From Phytopseudomonas seleniipraecipitans (lineage in GTDB: Bacteria > Pseudomonadota > Gammaproteobacteria > Pseudomonadales > Pseudomonadaceae), in the NCBI RefSeq assembly GCF_900102335.1, contig NZ_FNBM01000009.1:124001-188000 (forward strand): DNA of 64,000 bases, written 5' to 3'. The position numbers were made by a program, and so were the translations under genes. The notes under the pieces are model-generated. The model saw only the letters and a program-made list of their open reading frames with translations. It was not told the DNA's origin and ran no database searches. Shown piece by piece: positions 42,212-51,978 of this stretch (position 1 is the stretch's first letter; the number at the start of each line of letters is the position of its first letter).

Positions 42212-44286
42212 GTGATGCACGCCTTGCCGAACTGAGCCAAGCCGCTGGTCTGAGCGTCGATTGGGTCGATGCCGATGGCCGTGAACAATCCGTCGCCCCC
42301 GAACATCAGCGTCAGCTGCTTGAAGCGCTGGGTTATCCGGCGCAGACCGACGAACAGATCGAAGCCAGCCTGGGTGAATTGCAGCATCGCCGCGACACCC
42401 TGGCGCTTGGCCCGCTGATCACCCTTGATCAGGATGAAACGCTCGACCTGACTCGCTACTTCCCGCCGGGCACTCCGTTTGTGATCGAGCTGGAACAGGG
42501 TGAGCGCCTCGAAGGCCGCCTCGACGACAGCGCGCGCCTGCCCGTGATCGGTACTACCGGCTACCACAGGCTTCGCATCGCCAATGGCGAAGTCACTCTG
42601 GCTGTGGCACCGCCTGCCTGCCCGAGCGTGACGCAGCTGGCTGGCCGTGAGAATGCAAAAATCTGGGGCCTCAGCGCCCAGCTGTACTCTCTGCGCCGCC
42701 CGCACGACGGTGGGCTGGGCGACACCCAGGCATTGGAGTCGCTGGTGAGCAGCGCTGCCAGGCATGGCGCCGACGCGGTGGCGATCAGCCCGATGCATGC
42801 GATGTTCAGCGCGAACCTGCACACCTACAGCCCCTACTCGCCATCCAGCCGCCTGTTCTTCAACGTGCTGCATGCGGCGCCGGCCAGCGTGCTGGGTGAC
42901 GCAGCGGTGCAGCAAGCTGTCCGCACCTGCGGCCTTGGCGATGAACTGGCGCGTCTGGAAAGCCTCGATCTGATCGACTGGCCGGGTGTGGCCAGCAGCC
43001 GGATGCGCATCTTGCGTCAATTGCATGCCGACTTCAGCGTCAGCCTGCATCCCTTGCAGGCCGACTTCGAGACATTCCGTCGCGATGGCGGCGATGCATT
43101 GCGTCAGCACTGCCGCTTCGAAGCGCTGCGCGGTTTCATGGATCTCAATCAACTGCCCGTGGACTGGCGCGTGTGGCCCGAGCAGTATCGCGACCCGGCG
43201 AGTGACGCCGTGGAGGAGTTCTGCGAGGGGCATCAGCACGAAATCGAATTCCATGCGTTCGCACAGTGGCTGATCGCTCGCTGCCTGGACCGTGCTCAGG
43301 GCTGCGCGCGTGAGGCCGGTATGAGTGTCGGCCTGATTGCCGACCTGGCAGTCGGCGCCGATGCCTCAGGCAGCCAGGCCTGGGCGCGTCAGACGGAACT
43401 GCTGCAAGCGGTCAGCGTTGGCGCCCCGCCCGACATACTCAATCGCTCCGGGCAGAACTGGGGCGTATCTGCTTTCTCGCCGCAGGGGCTGCAGCAGAGT
43501 GGTTTCCGCGCCTATATCGAAATGCTGCGCGCCAACCTGGCGCACGCTGGCGGTATGCGTATCGACCACGTGATGAGCATGCGCCGCCTGTGGGTCATTC
43601 CAGAGGGCGCGGACTCTTCGGCAGGTGCCTACCTCAACTACCCGTCGCAGGACCTGCTGCGCCTGCTGTGTCTGGAGGCCGAGCGCCACCGTGCACTGAT
43701 CATCGGCGAAGATCTCGGTACCGTGCCTGACGGCCTGCGCGAGGAACTTGCGCAACGCAACATCCTGGGCATGCGCGTTCTCCTGTTCGAACAGAACGAT
43801 GGCCGTTTCCATCCAGCTGGGCATTGGCCCCAGGACGCCCTGGCGACTACGACCACACACGATTTGCCAAGCATTCGCGGCTGGCTTGCCTCCCGCGACA
43901 TTCATTGGCGCCAGGCCGCGGGCCACCGCAGCGACGACTACACCAGACAGGATCATGAATTGCGCGCTCACGAAACCCAGGCACTGCATCAGGTCTTGCA
44001 AGAGCATGGCCATGCCACTGCCGATCAGATGGACGACAGCCAGCAGCTCGATGCGAGTATCGCGTTCATCGGCAGCACCCCGGCACCGCTGGTACTGCTG
44101 CCCCTCGAAGATGCCATGGCATCCAGCGAACAGCCCAACCTCCCGGGGCCTGGCGACGAACACCCGAACTGGCGCCGCCGTTGGCCAGAGCAGGCGCAAG
44201 ACATGCTTGACGCCCCGGCGGTAAGCCATCGCCTGCAGCGCTTGCAGTGGGCACGCAACCTGGTCGAGGGCACTCGCCATGAGTGA
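42208..44286 (+). CDS. malQ: 4-alpha-glucanotransferase (amylomaltase)
   Basis: A GH77 enzyme that moves maltodextrin segments between chains and so adjusts chain lengths for TreY and GlgX. The 692 residues include a variable N-terminal domain of about 140 residues, WGLSAQLYSLRRPHDGGLGD, SPMHAMFSANLHTYSPYSPS, the nucleophile region MRIDHVMSMRRLWVIPEG, and IIGEDLGTVPDGLRE carrying the acid/base. It overlaps treZ by four bases and treY by eight. Confidence 0.94.
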   Translation: MSDARLAELSQAAGLSVDWVDADGREQSVAPEHQRQLLEALGYPAQTDEQIEASLGELQHRRDTLALGPLITLDQDETLDLTRYFPPGTPFVIELEQGERLEGRLDDSARLPVIGTTGYHRLRIANGEVTLAVAPPACPSVTQLAGRENAKIWGLSAQLYSLRRPHDGGLGDTQALESLVSSAARHGADAVAISPMHAMFSANLHTYSPYSPSSRLFFNVLHAAPASVLGDAAVQQAVRTCGLGDELARLESLDLIDWPGVASSRMRILRQLHADFSVSLHPLQADFETFRRDGGDALRQHCRFEALRGFMDLNQLPVDWRVWPEQYRDPASDAVEEFCEGHQHEIEFHAFAQWLIARCLDRAQGCAREAGMSVGLIADLAVGADASGSQAWARQTELLQAVSVGAPPDILNRSGQNWGVSAFSPQGLQQSGFRAYIEMLRANLAHAGGMRIDHVMSMRRLWVIPEGADSSAGAYLNYPSQDLLRLLCLEAERHRALIIGEDLGTVPDGLREELAQRNILGMRVLLFEQNDGRFHPAGHWPQDALATTTTHDLPSIRGWLASRDIHWRQAAGHRSDDYTRQDHELRAHETQALHQVLQEHGHATADQMDDSQQLDASIAFIGSTPAPLVLLPLEDAMASSEQPNLPGPGDEHPNWRRRWPEQAQDMLDAPAVSHRLQRLQWARNLVEGTRHE

Positions 44287-47083
44287 CTTGCGCGCCACGG
44301 TTCGCCTGCAGTTTCACAAGGATTTCACCCTGGATGATGCGGTGCCGCTGGTGGACTACTTTGCCGGCCTCGGCATCAGCCACATCTATGCGTCGCCACT
44401 GCTCACCGCACGGCCTGGCTCCATGCATGGTTATGACGTGGTCGACCCGACTCGCGTCAACCCTGAGCTCGGCGGCGAAGCGGCGCTCAAGCGCCTGGTC
44501 GCTGCGTTGCGCAGCAAAGGCATGGGCTTGATCCTCGATATCGTCTCCAACCACATGGCCGTGGGCGGCGACGCCAACCCCTGGTGGCTGGACGTGCTGG
44601 AATGGGGCGTCAGCAGCCCGCACGCCAAGTTCTTCGACATTCATTGGCAGTCCCACGACCCGCTGCTGCGCGGCCAGCTGCTGGTGCCGTTCCTGCGCAG
44701 CGATTACGGCGAAGTGCTGGCCGCCGGCGAAATTGAGCTGCATTTCGATGCCGAGCATGGCCTGCTCTACGCCAGTCATTACGATCACCGCTTCCCGCTC
44801 AATCCGCCGACTTACGGCGACGTGTTGCAGCGTAGCGAGCATCCCGGCCTGCAGGCACTCGGCAAGCGCTTTGCCGCCCTGCAGGACAACCGCGAAGGTC
44901 AGCAACAGGCCAAGGCGCTGTTCGGTGAATTGGCCGAGCTGGGCAGCCAGGCCGGCGAGGCTATCGAGCACGCGTTTGCCAGCCTGCGGCCGACTGAAGA
45001 CAACGGCTTCCAGGCCCTGCACGAATTGCTCGAACGCCAGCATTATCGCCTGGCCAGCTGGCGCACGGCGGCGGATGACATCAACTGGCGGCGCTTCTTC
45101 GACATCAACGAGCTCGGCGGCCTCAAGGTCGAGCGCCACGAGGTGTTCGAAGCGACCCACGCGAAGATTTTCGAACTGATCGAAAATGGTCTGGTTGACG
45201 GCCTGCGCATCGACCATGTCGATGGCCTCGCCAACCCACGGGCCTATTGCCGCAAGCTGCGCCGCCGCGTTGAGCGTTTGCTCGCGCAGCGCCCTGCCGA
45301 ATTACGCGGAGCGCGCTTCCCGATCTACGTCGAGAAAATCCTCGGCGAAGGTGAGCATCTGCCGCGCGACTGGGGCGTCGATGGCACCACCGGTTATGAA
45401 TTCATGAACCAGGTGTCGCTGTTGCAGCACGCCCCTGAAGGCGAAGCCGCATTGGCGCAGCTATGGAGCGAGACCAGCGGCCGTGATGCCGACTTCATGG
45501 AAGAAGTGCGCCAGGCGCGCCATCTGGTACTGACTACCTCCCTGGCCGGCGACCTCGAAGCGCTCGCCCAAGGCTTGCTGCTGATCGCCCGGGATGACAT
45601 CGCCACCCGCGACCTGACCCTCGGCGCCATTCGTCGCGCGGTGCTGGAGCTGATCGTGCACTTCCCGGTGTACCGCACCTATGTGTCTGCCGCGGGCCGC
45701 AGCGTCAGCGATCAGGCGGTGTTCGACCAGGCGCTGGAAGGCGCGCGTACTCGCCTGGCCGAAGGCGACTGGCCGCTGCTCGAGCACCTCAATAGCTGGC
45801 TGGGCGCTCAGGCACTGTCCGAGCTGCAGCCAAGCCCACAGCGCAAGCTCAGGGCGAAAATGATCGAACGTTTCCAGCAACTGACCTCGCCCGCCGCCGC
45901 CAAGGCTGTGGAAGACACCGCCTGCTACCGCAGCGCCGTGCTGCTGTCGCGTAATGATGTGGGCTTCGACCCGCAGCAGTTCAGCGCGCCTATCGATGCC
46001 TTCCATGACGGCAGTGTGGAACGGGCCCGGCACTTCCCGGCCAACCTGCTGACCACCGCGACCCACGACCACAAACGTGGCGAAGACACCCGTGCGCGCC
46101 TTGCCGTACTCAGCGAGCGTGCCGACTGGTTCGCCGCGCGCTGCCAACACTGGCGTGAGCTGGCTGCACCGCTGCGCGAAGAGCAGGATGACGGCATGGC
46201 GCCCTCGCCCGGCGACGAGCTGATGCTGCTGCAAATTCTGTTGGCCTGCTGGCCGCTGGATTTGCAGGCAGATGACGCCAACGGCTTGCAGGCATTTGCC
46301 GAGCGGCTGATCGCCTGGCAGGAAAAGGCCGTGCGCGAAGCCAAGCTGCGCAGCACCTGGAGCAACCCCAACGGTACTTATGAGAGCGCCTGCCGGGCCT
46401 ATCTGGAACGCCTGCTGGGCAGCGATGAATGCCGCGAGTTGCGTGAGCAGATCCGCACCGCGGCCATGCAATTGGCTCCTGCCGGAGCGTTGAACAGCCT
46501 GGCCCAAAGCCTGTTGCGCATGAGCGTGCCGGGTGTGCCGGATCTGTATCAGGGCTGCGAGTTCTGGGACTTCTCGCTAGTCGACCCGGACAACCGCCGC
46601 CCCGTGGATTTCGCTGCCCGCCAGCAGGCGTTGCAGGCCAAGGAATCCATCAGCCAAGCGCTGGTCCACTGGCACGATGGTCACGTCAAGCAGGCGTTGA
46701 TTGCCGCAACCCTGACCGCGCGCCAGCAGCAGGCAACGGTATTCGCCACGGGCGATTACCAGCCGCTGACCGTGCACGGTCAACACGCCGACAAGCTGCT
46801 CGCCTTCCTGCGCAGCGACGGCGACAGCCACGCGTTGGTCGTAGTGCCTTGCCGCGCTGCCGACCTGCTGGGCGACAGCCCACTGCCGCTGATCCCACAT
46901 GACCAATGGGGCGACACCCGTATCGCTCTGCCGCCTGTGCTGGCGGGCAAAACGCTGCACAGCGTGTTCTGCCCTGCCGACCCGCTAACGAACGACGGCC
47001 ACCTCGCCGTCAGCGATGTGCTGCGTGAGGTTCCCGTCAATCTGCTGATCGCCCCTAGCCAACCTCAGGAGTCACACCCATGA
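44279..47083 (+). CDS. treY: Malto-oligosyltrehalose synthase
   Basis: Converts the reducing-end linkage of maltodextrin to alpha,alpha-1,1, giving the substrate of TreZ. The 934-residue GH13 protein has LRATVRLQFHKDFTLDDAVP and ISHIYASPLLTARPGSMHGY at the start, LILDIVSNHMAVGG, DGLRIDHVDGLANP with the nucleophile, and a long insert before TATHDHKRGEDTRARL. The length fits Pseudomonas enzymes, which are longer than archaeal ones. It overlaps malQ by eight bases and the DUF2934 gene by four. Confidence 0.95.
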   Translation: MSDLRATVRLQFHKDFTLDDAVPLVDYFAGLGISHIYASPLLTARPGSMHGYDVVDPTRVNPELGGEAALKRLVAALRSKGMGLILDIVSNHMAVGGDANPWWLDVLEWGVSSPHAKFFDIHWQSHDPLLRGQLLVPFLRSDYGEVLAAGEIELHFDAEHGLLYASHYDHRFPLNPPTYGDVLQRSEHPGLQALGKRFAALQDNREGQQQAKALFGELAELGSQAGEAIEHAFASLRPTEDNGFQALHELLERQHYRLASWRTAADDINWRRFFDINELGGLKVERHEVFEATHAKIFELIENGLVDGLRIDHVDGLANPRAYCRKLRRRVERLLAQRPAELRGARFPIYVEKILGEGEHLPRDWGVDGTTGYEFMNQVSLLQHAPEGEAALAQLWSETSGRDADFMEEVRQARHLVLTTSLAGDLEALAQGLLLIARDDIATRDLTLGAIRRAVLELIVHFPVYRTYVSAAGRSVSDQAVFDQALEGARTRLAEGDWPLLEHLNSWLGAQALSELQPSPQRKLRAKMIERFQQLTSPAAAKAVEDTACYRSAVLLSRNDVGFDPQQFSAPIDAFHDGSVERARHFPANLLTTATHDHKRGEDTRARLAVLSERADWFAARCQHWRELAAPLREEQDDGMAPSPGDELMLLQILLACWPLDLQADDANGLQAFAERLIAWQEKAVREAKLRSTWSNPNGTYESACRAYLERLLGSDECRELREQIRTAAMQLAPAGALNSLAQSLLRMSVPGVPDLYQGCEFWDFSLVDPDNRRPVDFAARQQALQAKESISQALVHWHDGHVKQALIAATLTARQQQATVFATGDYQPLTVHGQHADKLLAFLRSDGDSHALVVVPCRAADLLGDSPLPLIPHDQWGDTRIALPPVLAGKTLHSVFCPADPLTNDGHLAVSDVLREVPVNLLIAPSQPQESHP

Positions 47084-47412
47084 GCGCAAAAGAAGAACGC
47101 ATCCGTGAATTCGCCTACCAGATCTGGGAATCCGAAGGGAAACCCAATGGCCACGCCAAGCGCCACTGGGAAATGGCCACAAAGCTGGTAGAAGCCGAAC
47201 AAACGCCGTCGGGCAAGGCCGCAGCGGCCAGCAAGCGCGCAGCCAAGCCGAAGGCCGCGGATCCCGAGCCAGCCGCTGCAAGCAAGCCCCGCGCACGCAA
47301 GCCCGCAGCACCCGCCGAGGCGGAGAAACCAGCACTGCTCAAACCTGCCAAGGCGCCGGCCAAGGCCAAACCTGCCGCCGCCAAAGCCACCCCCAAGAAA
47401 CCCAAGGCCTGA
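47080..47412 (+). CDS. DUF2934 protein with Lys/Ala/Pro-rich tail
   Basis: A 110-residue protein. Residues 1-40 are the DUF2934 domain (RIREFAYQIWESEGKPNGHA, then RHWEMA). The rest is a low-complexity tail of Lys, Ala and Pro (AKAPAKAKPAAAKATPKKPK) resembling histone H1-like tails such as AlgP. DUF2934 genes commonly sit in trehalose/glycogen operons; a regulatory or scaffolding role in the pathway is possible but unproven. Start ATGA overlaps the treY stop; glgX begins 18 bases downstream. Confidence 0.88.
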   Translation: MSAKEERIREFAYQIWESEGKPNGHAKRHWEMATKLVEAEQTPSGKAAAASKRAAKPKAADPEPAAASKPRARKPAAPAEAEKPALLKPAKAPAKAKPAAAKATPKKPKA

Positions 47413-47430
47413 CACCAGGAGCCACCCAGA

Positions 47431-49560
47431 ATGAGTCAACCACGCTCGCGTATTACCGAAGGTCAACCCTTTCCTCTAGGGTCGACCTGGGATGGTTTGG
47501 GCGTTAACTTCGCGCTCTTCTCGGCCCACGCCACCAAGGTCGAACTGTGCATTTTCGATTCCGACGGTCTGGAGGAGATTGAGCGCATCGAATTGCCGGA
47601 GTACACCGACGAAATCTGGCACGGCTACCTGCCCGATGCCCATCCGGGGCTGGTCTACGGCTACCGCGTATACGGCCCTTACGAGCCGGAAGCCGGGCAC
47701 CGTTTCAACCCCAACAAGTTGCTGATCGACCCGTACGCCAAGCAACTGGTCGGCGAGCTGAAGTGGTCGGAAGCACTGTTCGGCTATGAAATTGGCCACC
47801 CAGACGGCGACCTCAGTTTCGACGAGCGCGACAGTGCGCCTTTCGTGCCCAAGTGCAAGGTGATCGACCCTGCGTACACCTGGGGCAAGCACCGCAGCCA
47901 TCGCGTGGACTGGGACAAGACCGTCCTCTACGAAGCCCACCTGCGCGGCCTGACCATGCGCCACCCGGCAGTGCCCGATGACAAGCGCGGCACGTTCGCC
48001 GGGCTGGCCAACGCCGAGGTGATCAAGCACATCCGCAAGCTGGGTGTGTCCTCGGTTGAGCTGTTGCCTGTACATGCCTTCGTCAACGACCAGCACTTGC
48101 TGGAAAAGGGCATGAACAACTACTGGGGCTATAACAGCATCGGCTTTTTCGCGCCCCACCCACGTTACTCGGCCAGCGGTCACATCAACGAGTTCAAGGA
48201 GATGGTCGCGCACTTGCACGACGCCGGTTTGGAGCTGATTCTCGATGTGGTCTACAACCATACCGCCGAGGGCAACGAGCTCGGCCCTACTCTGTCCATG
48301 CGCGGTATCGACAACGCCAGTTACTACCGGCTGATGCCCGACGACAAGCGCTACTACATCAACGATTCGGGCACCGGTAACACGCTCGATCTGAGCCACC
48401 CGTGTGTGCTGCAGATGGTCACCGACTCGCTGCGCTACTGGGCCAAGGAAATGGGTGTCGACGGCTTCCGTTTCGACCTCGCGACCATCCTCGCTCGCGC
48501 CCACGATGGCTACGACGAACGCCACAGCTTCCTTGTCGCCTGTCGCCAGGACCCGGTGCTGAGCAAGGTCAAGCTGATTGCCGAGCCGTGGGACTGCGGC
48601 CCCGGCGGTTATCAGGTCGGTGGTTTCCCGCCGGGCTGGGCCGAGTGGAACGACAAGTTCCGCGACAACGTGCGCGGCTTCTGGAAAGGCGACGAAGGCC
48701 AACTGGCCGAGCTTGCGAGCCGCCTGACGGCCTCGGGCGATCTGTACAACCAGCGTGGCCGCCGGCCGTTCACCTCGGTGAATTTCATCACCGCCCACGA
48801 CGGCTTCACCCTCAATGACCTCGTGTCGTACAACGACAAGCACAACGAGGACAACGATGAGAACAACCAGGACGGCAGCAACAACAACCTGTCCTGGAAC
48901 CACGGCGTCGAGGGTCCGACCGACGATCCGGAAATCAATGACCTGCGCTTCCGCCAGATGCGCAACTTCATGGCCACCCTGCTGCTCGCTCAAGGCACGC
49001 CGATGCTGGTGGCTGGCGATGAGTTCGCGCGTACCCAGCACGGCAACAACAATGCCTACTGCCAGGACAGTGAAATCGGTTGGATCGACTGGAACCTTGG
49101 TGAGCAGGGCAAGCAACTGCAAACCTTCGTCAGCCGCTTGATCAAGCTGCGCATGAGCTACCCGATTCTGCGTCGCGGGCGCTTCTTCGTCGGCGCCTAC
49201 AACGAGGAATTGGGCGTCAAGGACGTCACCTGGCTGGCACCGAACGGCGAGGAAATGAGCGAAGAAAACTGGCACGACCCGCATGCCCGCTGCATGGGCA
49301 TGCTGCTCGATGGCCGTGCTCAGCCGACCGGCATTCGCCGTAGCGGCGCTGACGCGACCTTGCTGCTGGTAGTCAATGCGCACCATGACGTGGTCAATTT
49401 CCGCCTGCCGGAAGTTGCCCAGGGCAGCCACTGGACCTGCATGATCGACACCAACCGCACCGACGAGCTGGAAGACGAAACCTTCCAGTTCGGCAGCGAG
49501 TTCATCGTCACCCACCGTTCGCTGGTGCTCTTCGAGCTTCAGAAGGAAAAGGTGGTATGA
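47431..49560 (+). CDS. glgX: Glycogen debranching enzyme
   Basis: A GH13 isoamylase-type enzyme that cuts alpha-1,6 branches, releasing linear chains for MalQ and TreY. The 709 residues have the N-terminal CBM48 domain (GSTWDGLGVNFALFSAHATK), ILDVVYNHTAEGNELGPTLS, the nucleophile in VDGFRFDLATILAR, the acid/base in IAEPWDCGPGGYQVG, and NFITAHDGFTLNDLVSYNDK. CAGGAG lies upstream. Its stop overlaps the next start (ATGA), tying the sugar genes to the following cassette. Confidence 0.96.
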   Translation: MSQPRSRITEGQPFPLGSTWDGLGVNFALFSAHATKVELCIFDSDGLEEIERIELPEYTDEIWHGYLPDAHPGLVYGYRVYGPYEPEAGHRFNPNKLLIDPYAKQLVGELKWSEALFGYEIGHPDGDLSFDERDSAPFVPKCKVIDPAYTWGKHRSHRVDWDKTVLYEAHLRGLTMRHPAVPDDKRGTFAGLANAEVIKHIRKLGVSSVELLPVHAFVNDQHLLEKGMNNYWGYNSIGFFAPHPRYSASGHINEFKEMVAHLHDAGLELILDVVYNHTAEGNELGPTLSMRGIDNASYYRLMPDDKRYYINDSGTGNTLDLSHPCVLQMVTDSLRYWAKEMGVDGFRFDLATILARAHDGYDERHSFLVACRQDPVLSKVKLIAEPWDCGPGGYQVGGFPPGWAEWNDKFRDNVRGFWKGDEGQLAELASRLTASGDLYNQRGRRPFTSVNFITAHDGFTLNDLVSYNDKHNEDNDENNQDGSNNNLSWNHGVEGPTDDPEINDLRFRQMRNFMATLLLAQGTPMLVAGDEFARTQHGNNNAYCQDSEIGWIDWNLGEQGKQLQTFVSRLIKLRMSYPILRRGRFFVGAYNEELGVKDVTWLAPNGEEMSEENWHDPHARCMGMLLDGRAQPTGIRRSGADATLLLVVNAHHDVVNFRLPEVAQGSHWTCMIDTNRTDELEDETFQFGSEFIVTHRSLVLFELQKEKVV

Positions 49561-50600
49561 ACGGCGGCGGCCATTCGACAGAGCGCCTTGGTGTCCTGCT
49601 GAATGAGCTGCCGCTTGCTGCACCGATACACTCCGAGGCCCTCGCCCACGCGTTGCAAACGCTGTGTCGCGCGGGCCTCGACCAATTACCGCAGCCTGGC
49701 CACGGCCAGACCCTGCAACGCTGGCAGGCGCTGGCGGCCGTAGCGGCGCACGACCTGAGCCTGTGCAAGCTGTACGAAGGCCACACCGACGCGCTGGCGA
49801 TTCTCGAGCACCACGCCGTGCCCGCGCCGGTCGACAGCACCTGGGGCATGTGGGCCGCCGAGCCGCCGCAGGCCCGCGTCACTGTTGATACCGACATCGA
49901 TGCCAAGCAGCCTGAAGCCGGCGCGCGCTTGTACGGTCGCAAGGCCTGGTGCTCAGGCGCCAAGGTGCTCAGCCATGGCCTGCTGACCGCATGGAACAGT
50001 CGCGGCGAACAGCAATTGGTCGCCGTGGCGCTGGCCCAACCGGGTGTACACGTCACCGACCAAGGCTGGCAGGCGATCGGTATGCAAGCCACGCAAAGCG
50101 TCGAAATCGAGTTCGATGATGCCCATGGTCTGCTCGTCGGCCCCGCCAACGGCTATCTGCAACGACCCGGATTCTGGCAAGGCGGCGCGGGCATTGCTGC
50201 CTGCTGGTACGGCTCGGCGCAAACCATCGGTGAAGCGCTGCGCAAGCACTGTGCCCGGCACGATGAACCCCACGCCCTCGCCCACCTTGGCCAGGTCGAC
50301 ACTGCTTTGCTGGCAGCGGCCACCGCCCTGCGCGAGTGCGCCAGCTGGATCGACGACAATCAGCACGCCGATGCTGAACTGCCGGTGCGACGGGTACGCG
50401 CGGTGTGTGAGAACAGCGCCGAGCAGGTCATTCATCACGTCGGCCGCGCTCTGGGCGCAGCGCCCTATTGCCGCGACGCCACGCTTGCCCAACACCTTGC
50501 CGATTTGCCCGTGTACCTGCGCCAGAGCCATGCCGAGCGCGACCTCGCGGCATTGGGCCAGCTGGCGGCGCGCCAACCACAAGGAAGCTGGATGTTATGA
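49557..50600 (+). CDS. Acyl-CoA dehydrogenase-like flavoprotein (cassette gene 1)
   Basis: A 347-residue member of the acyl-CoA dehydrogenase superfamily, slightly short for the family. The N-terminal helical domain (LAAVAAHDLSLCKLYEGHTD), a beta domain (RLYGRKAWCSGAKVLSHGLL) and the C-terminal bundle ending DLPVYLRQSHAERDLAALGQ are visible. I cannot find the usual catalytic glutamate context, so the substrate may not be an acyl-CoA; some relatives oxidise amines or other groups. It overlaps glgX and the PIG-L gene by four bases each. Confidence 0.8.
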   Translation: MNGGGHSTERLGVLLNELPLAAPIHSEALAHALQTLCRAGLDQLPQPGHGQTLQRWQALAAVAAHDLSLCKLYEGHTDALAILEHHAVPAPVDSTWGMWAAEPPQARVTVDTDIDAKQPEAGARLYGRKAWCSGAKVLSHGLLTAWNSRGEQQLVAVALAQPGVHVTDQGWQAIGMQATQSVEIEFDDAHGLLVGPANGYLQRPGFWQGGAGIAACWYGSAQTIGEALRKHCARHDEPHALAHLGQVDTALLAAATALRECASWIDDNQHADAELPVRRVRAVCENSAEQVIHHVGRALGAAPYCRDATLAQHLADLPVYLRQSHAERDLAALGQLAARQPQGSWML

Positions 50601-51355
50601 ATACCAATCCGATTCAGGGACAGGGCACCTCGCCCCAAGCGTGGAAAGCCTCACGTCGCCTCGCCGCAGTGGCCGATATCGATGGCGCCGAGCTGGTGCC
50701 GGTTGGCTCGCGGGCAGTGATCATCTCACCGCACCCGGACGACGAGATTCTCGGCTGTGGCGGCCTGCTGCAGTGGCTCGCCCGCGAACATCGCCAGGTT
50801 CTGCTGATTTCCGTCACAGACGGCAGCGCCAGCCACCCGACATCCAGCTATTGGACACCCGAGCGGCTGAGCATCGCCAGGCCGCTGGAAAGCGCCGACG
50901 CCCTCAAACGCCTCGGCCTGCCGCTCAACCAGATGCAATGGGTCCATGGTGGCTTTCCGGATACCGGCGTTGCCAGCCGGGAAAGCGAGCTGGTGGCGTT
51001 TCTCAGCACTTACCTGCAACCCAGCGACGTGGTGTTCACCACCTGGAGAGAGGACGGCCATAGCGACCACGAGGCGGTGGGTCGGGCCTCGCTTGCCGCC
51101 ACCCAGGCGCGTGGCGCGCGGGTGCACGAGATACCCGTGTGGGCTTGGCATTGGGCCAGCCCGGAAGATCCGCGCATTCCATGGGATCGAGCTCGCAAAC
51201 TACCGCTGGACAAATGGGCCCAGGCGCGCAAACGCCACGCCATCCAGGCCTTCGCCAGCCAGTTGTATAGCGACCCGGATACCGGCCACGAGCCCGTGCT
51301 CTCCGCGGTGACAGTTGAACGTCTGCAGCAACCGTTCGAGGTGGTGTTTTTATGA
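50597..51355 (+). CDS. PIG-L family N-deacetylase (cassette gene 2)
   Basis: A 252-residue LmbE/PIG-L zinc deacetylase. The zinc motif ISPHPDDEILGCGG is at residues 43-56 (His46, Asp49) and the third ligand lies in EDGHSDHEAVGRA (His158). Family members remove acetyl from N-acetylglucosamine units in glycolipids, mycothiol or bacillithiol precursors and antibiotics. ATG at 50597 overlaps the previous stop; the frame opens further upstream inside the neighbour. The following gene starts in its stop codon. Confidence 0.9.
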   Translation: MNTNPIQGQGTSPQAWKASRRLAAVADIDGAELVPVGSRAVIISPHPDDEILGCGGLLQWLAREHRQVLLISVTDGSASHPTSSYWTPERLSIARPLESADALKRLGLPLNQMQWVHGGFPDTGVASRESELVAFLSTYLQPSDVVFTTWREDGHSDHEAVGRASLAATQARGARVHEIPVWAWHWASPEDPRIPWDRARKLPLDKWAQARKRHAIQAFASQLYSDPDTGHEPVLSAVTVERLQQPFEVVFL

Positions 51356-51978
51356 GCGTGGCCGACAACTACTTCGAGAAGCTCTACCGGAGCAGCGAGG
51401 ATCCCTGGTCGTTTCGTGAACGCTGGTATGAACAGCGCAAGCGCAACTTGACGCTGGCCGCCTTGCCGCGCAGCCATTACGGCAACATTTTCGAGCCGGG
51501 TTGCGCCAATGGTGAACTCAGCGTGCGCCTGGCTGAACGCTGCAGCCAACTGCTGTGCAGCGACACCTCGGCAATCGCTCTGGAGCTGGCGCGTACTCGC
51601 CTTGAGCATCGCTGCAACGTGCGCTTGCTGCAAACCCGCCTGCCTGAGCAATGGCCGCAGGGCCGCTTCGACCTGATCGTGCTCAGTGAGCTGTGCTACT
51701 ACCTCGACAGCGAGGACCTCGACCGGCTTATCGAACACGCGCGGGCCTCGCTCAACCAGGGCGGCAACCTGCTCGCCTGCCATTGGCGCTGGCCGATCGA
51801 TGAATGCCCGTTGAGCGGTGACGAGGTCCACCAGCGCCTGCATGCCGGGCTTGGCCTGCCGCGCCTGTCGCGCCTCGAAGAAGCCGACATGCTCCTCGAA
51901 GTCTGGGGCACCCAGCCGACCTCGGTGGCGCAGCGCGAGGGCCTTGCGCCGCTCGCTGGACACGAGTCCACAGCGTGA
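51352..51978 (+). CDS. NodS-like SAM-dependent methyltransferase (cassette gene 3)
   Basis: A 208-residue class I methyltransferase. The SAM motif IFEPGCANGELSVRLAERC spans about 46-64; FDLIVLSELCYYL is motif IV/post-I, and GGNLLACHWRWPIDECPLSG matches the NodS family. NodS N-methylates the free amino group left by NodB deacetylation in Nod factors, and here too a deacetylase gene comes directly before. The start (ATGA) overlaps the PIG-L stop. Confidence 0.85.
   Translation: MSVADNYFEKLYRSSEDPWSFRERWYEQRKRNLTLAALPRSHYGNIFEPGCANGELSVRLAERCSQLLCSDTSAIALELARTRLEHRCNVRLLQTRLPEQWPQGRFDLIVLSELCYYLDSEDLDRLIEHARASLNQGGNLLACHWRWPIDECPLSGDEVHQRLHAGLGLPRLSRLEEADMLLEVWGTQPTSVAQREGLAPLAGHESTA

Noticed and set aside
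47476..49623. 715-codon minus-strand frame opposite glgX
   Set aside because: Antisense shadow; glgX is intact and operon-embedded.
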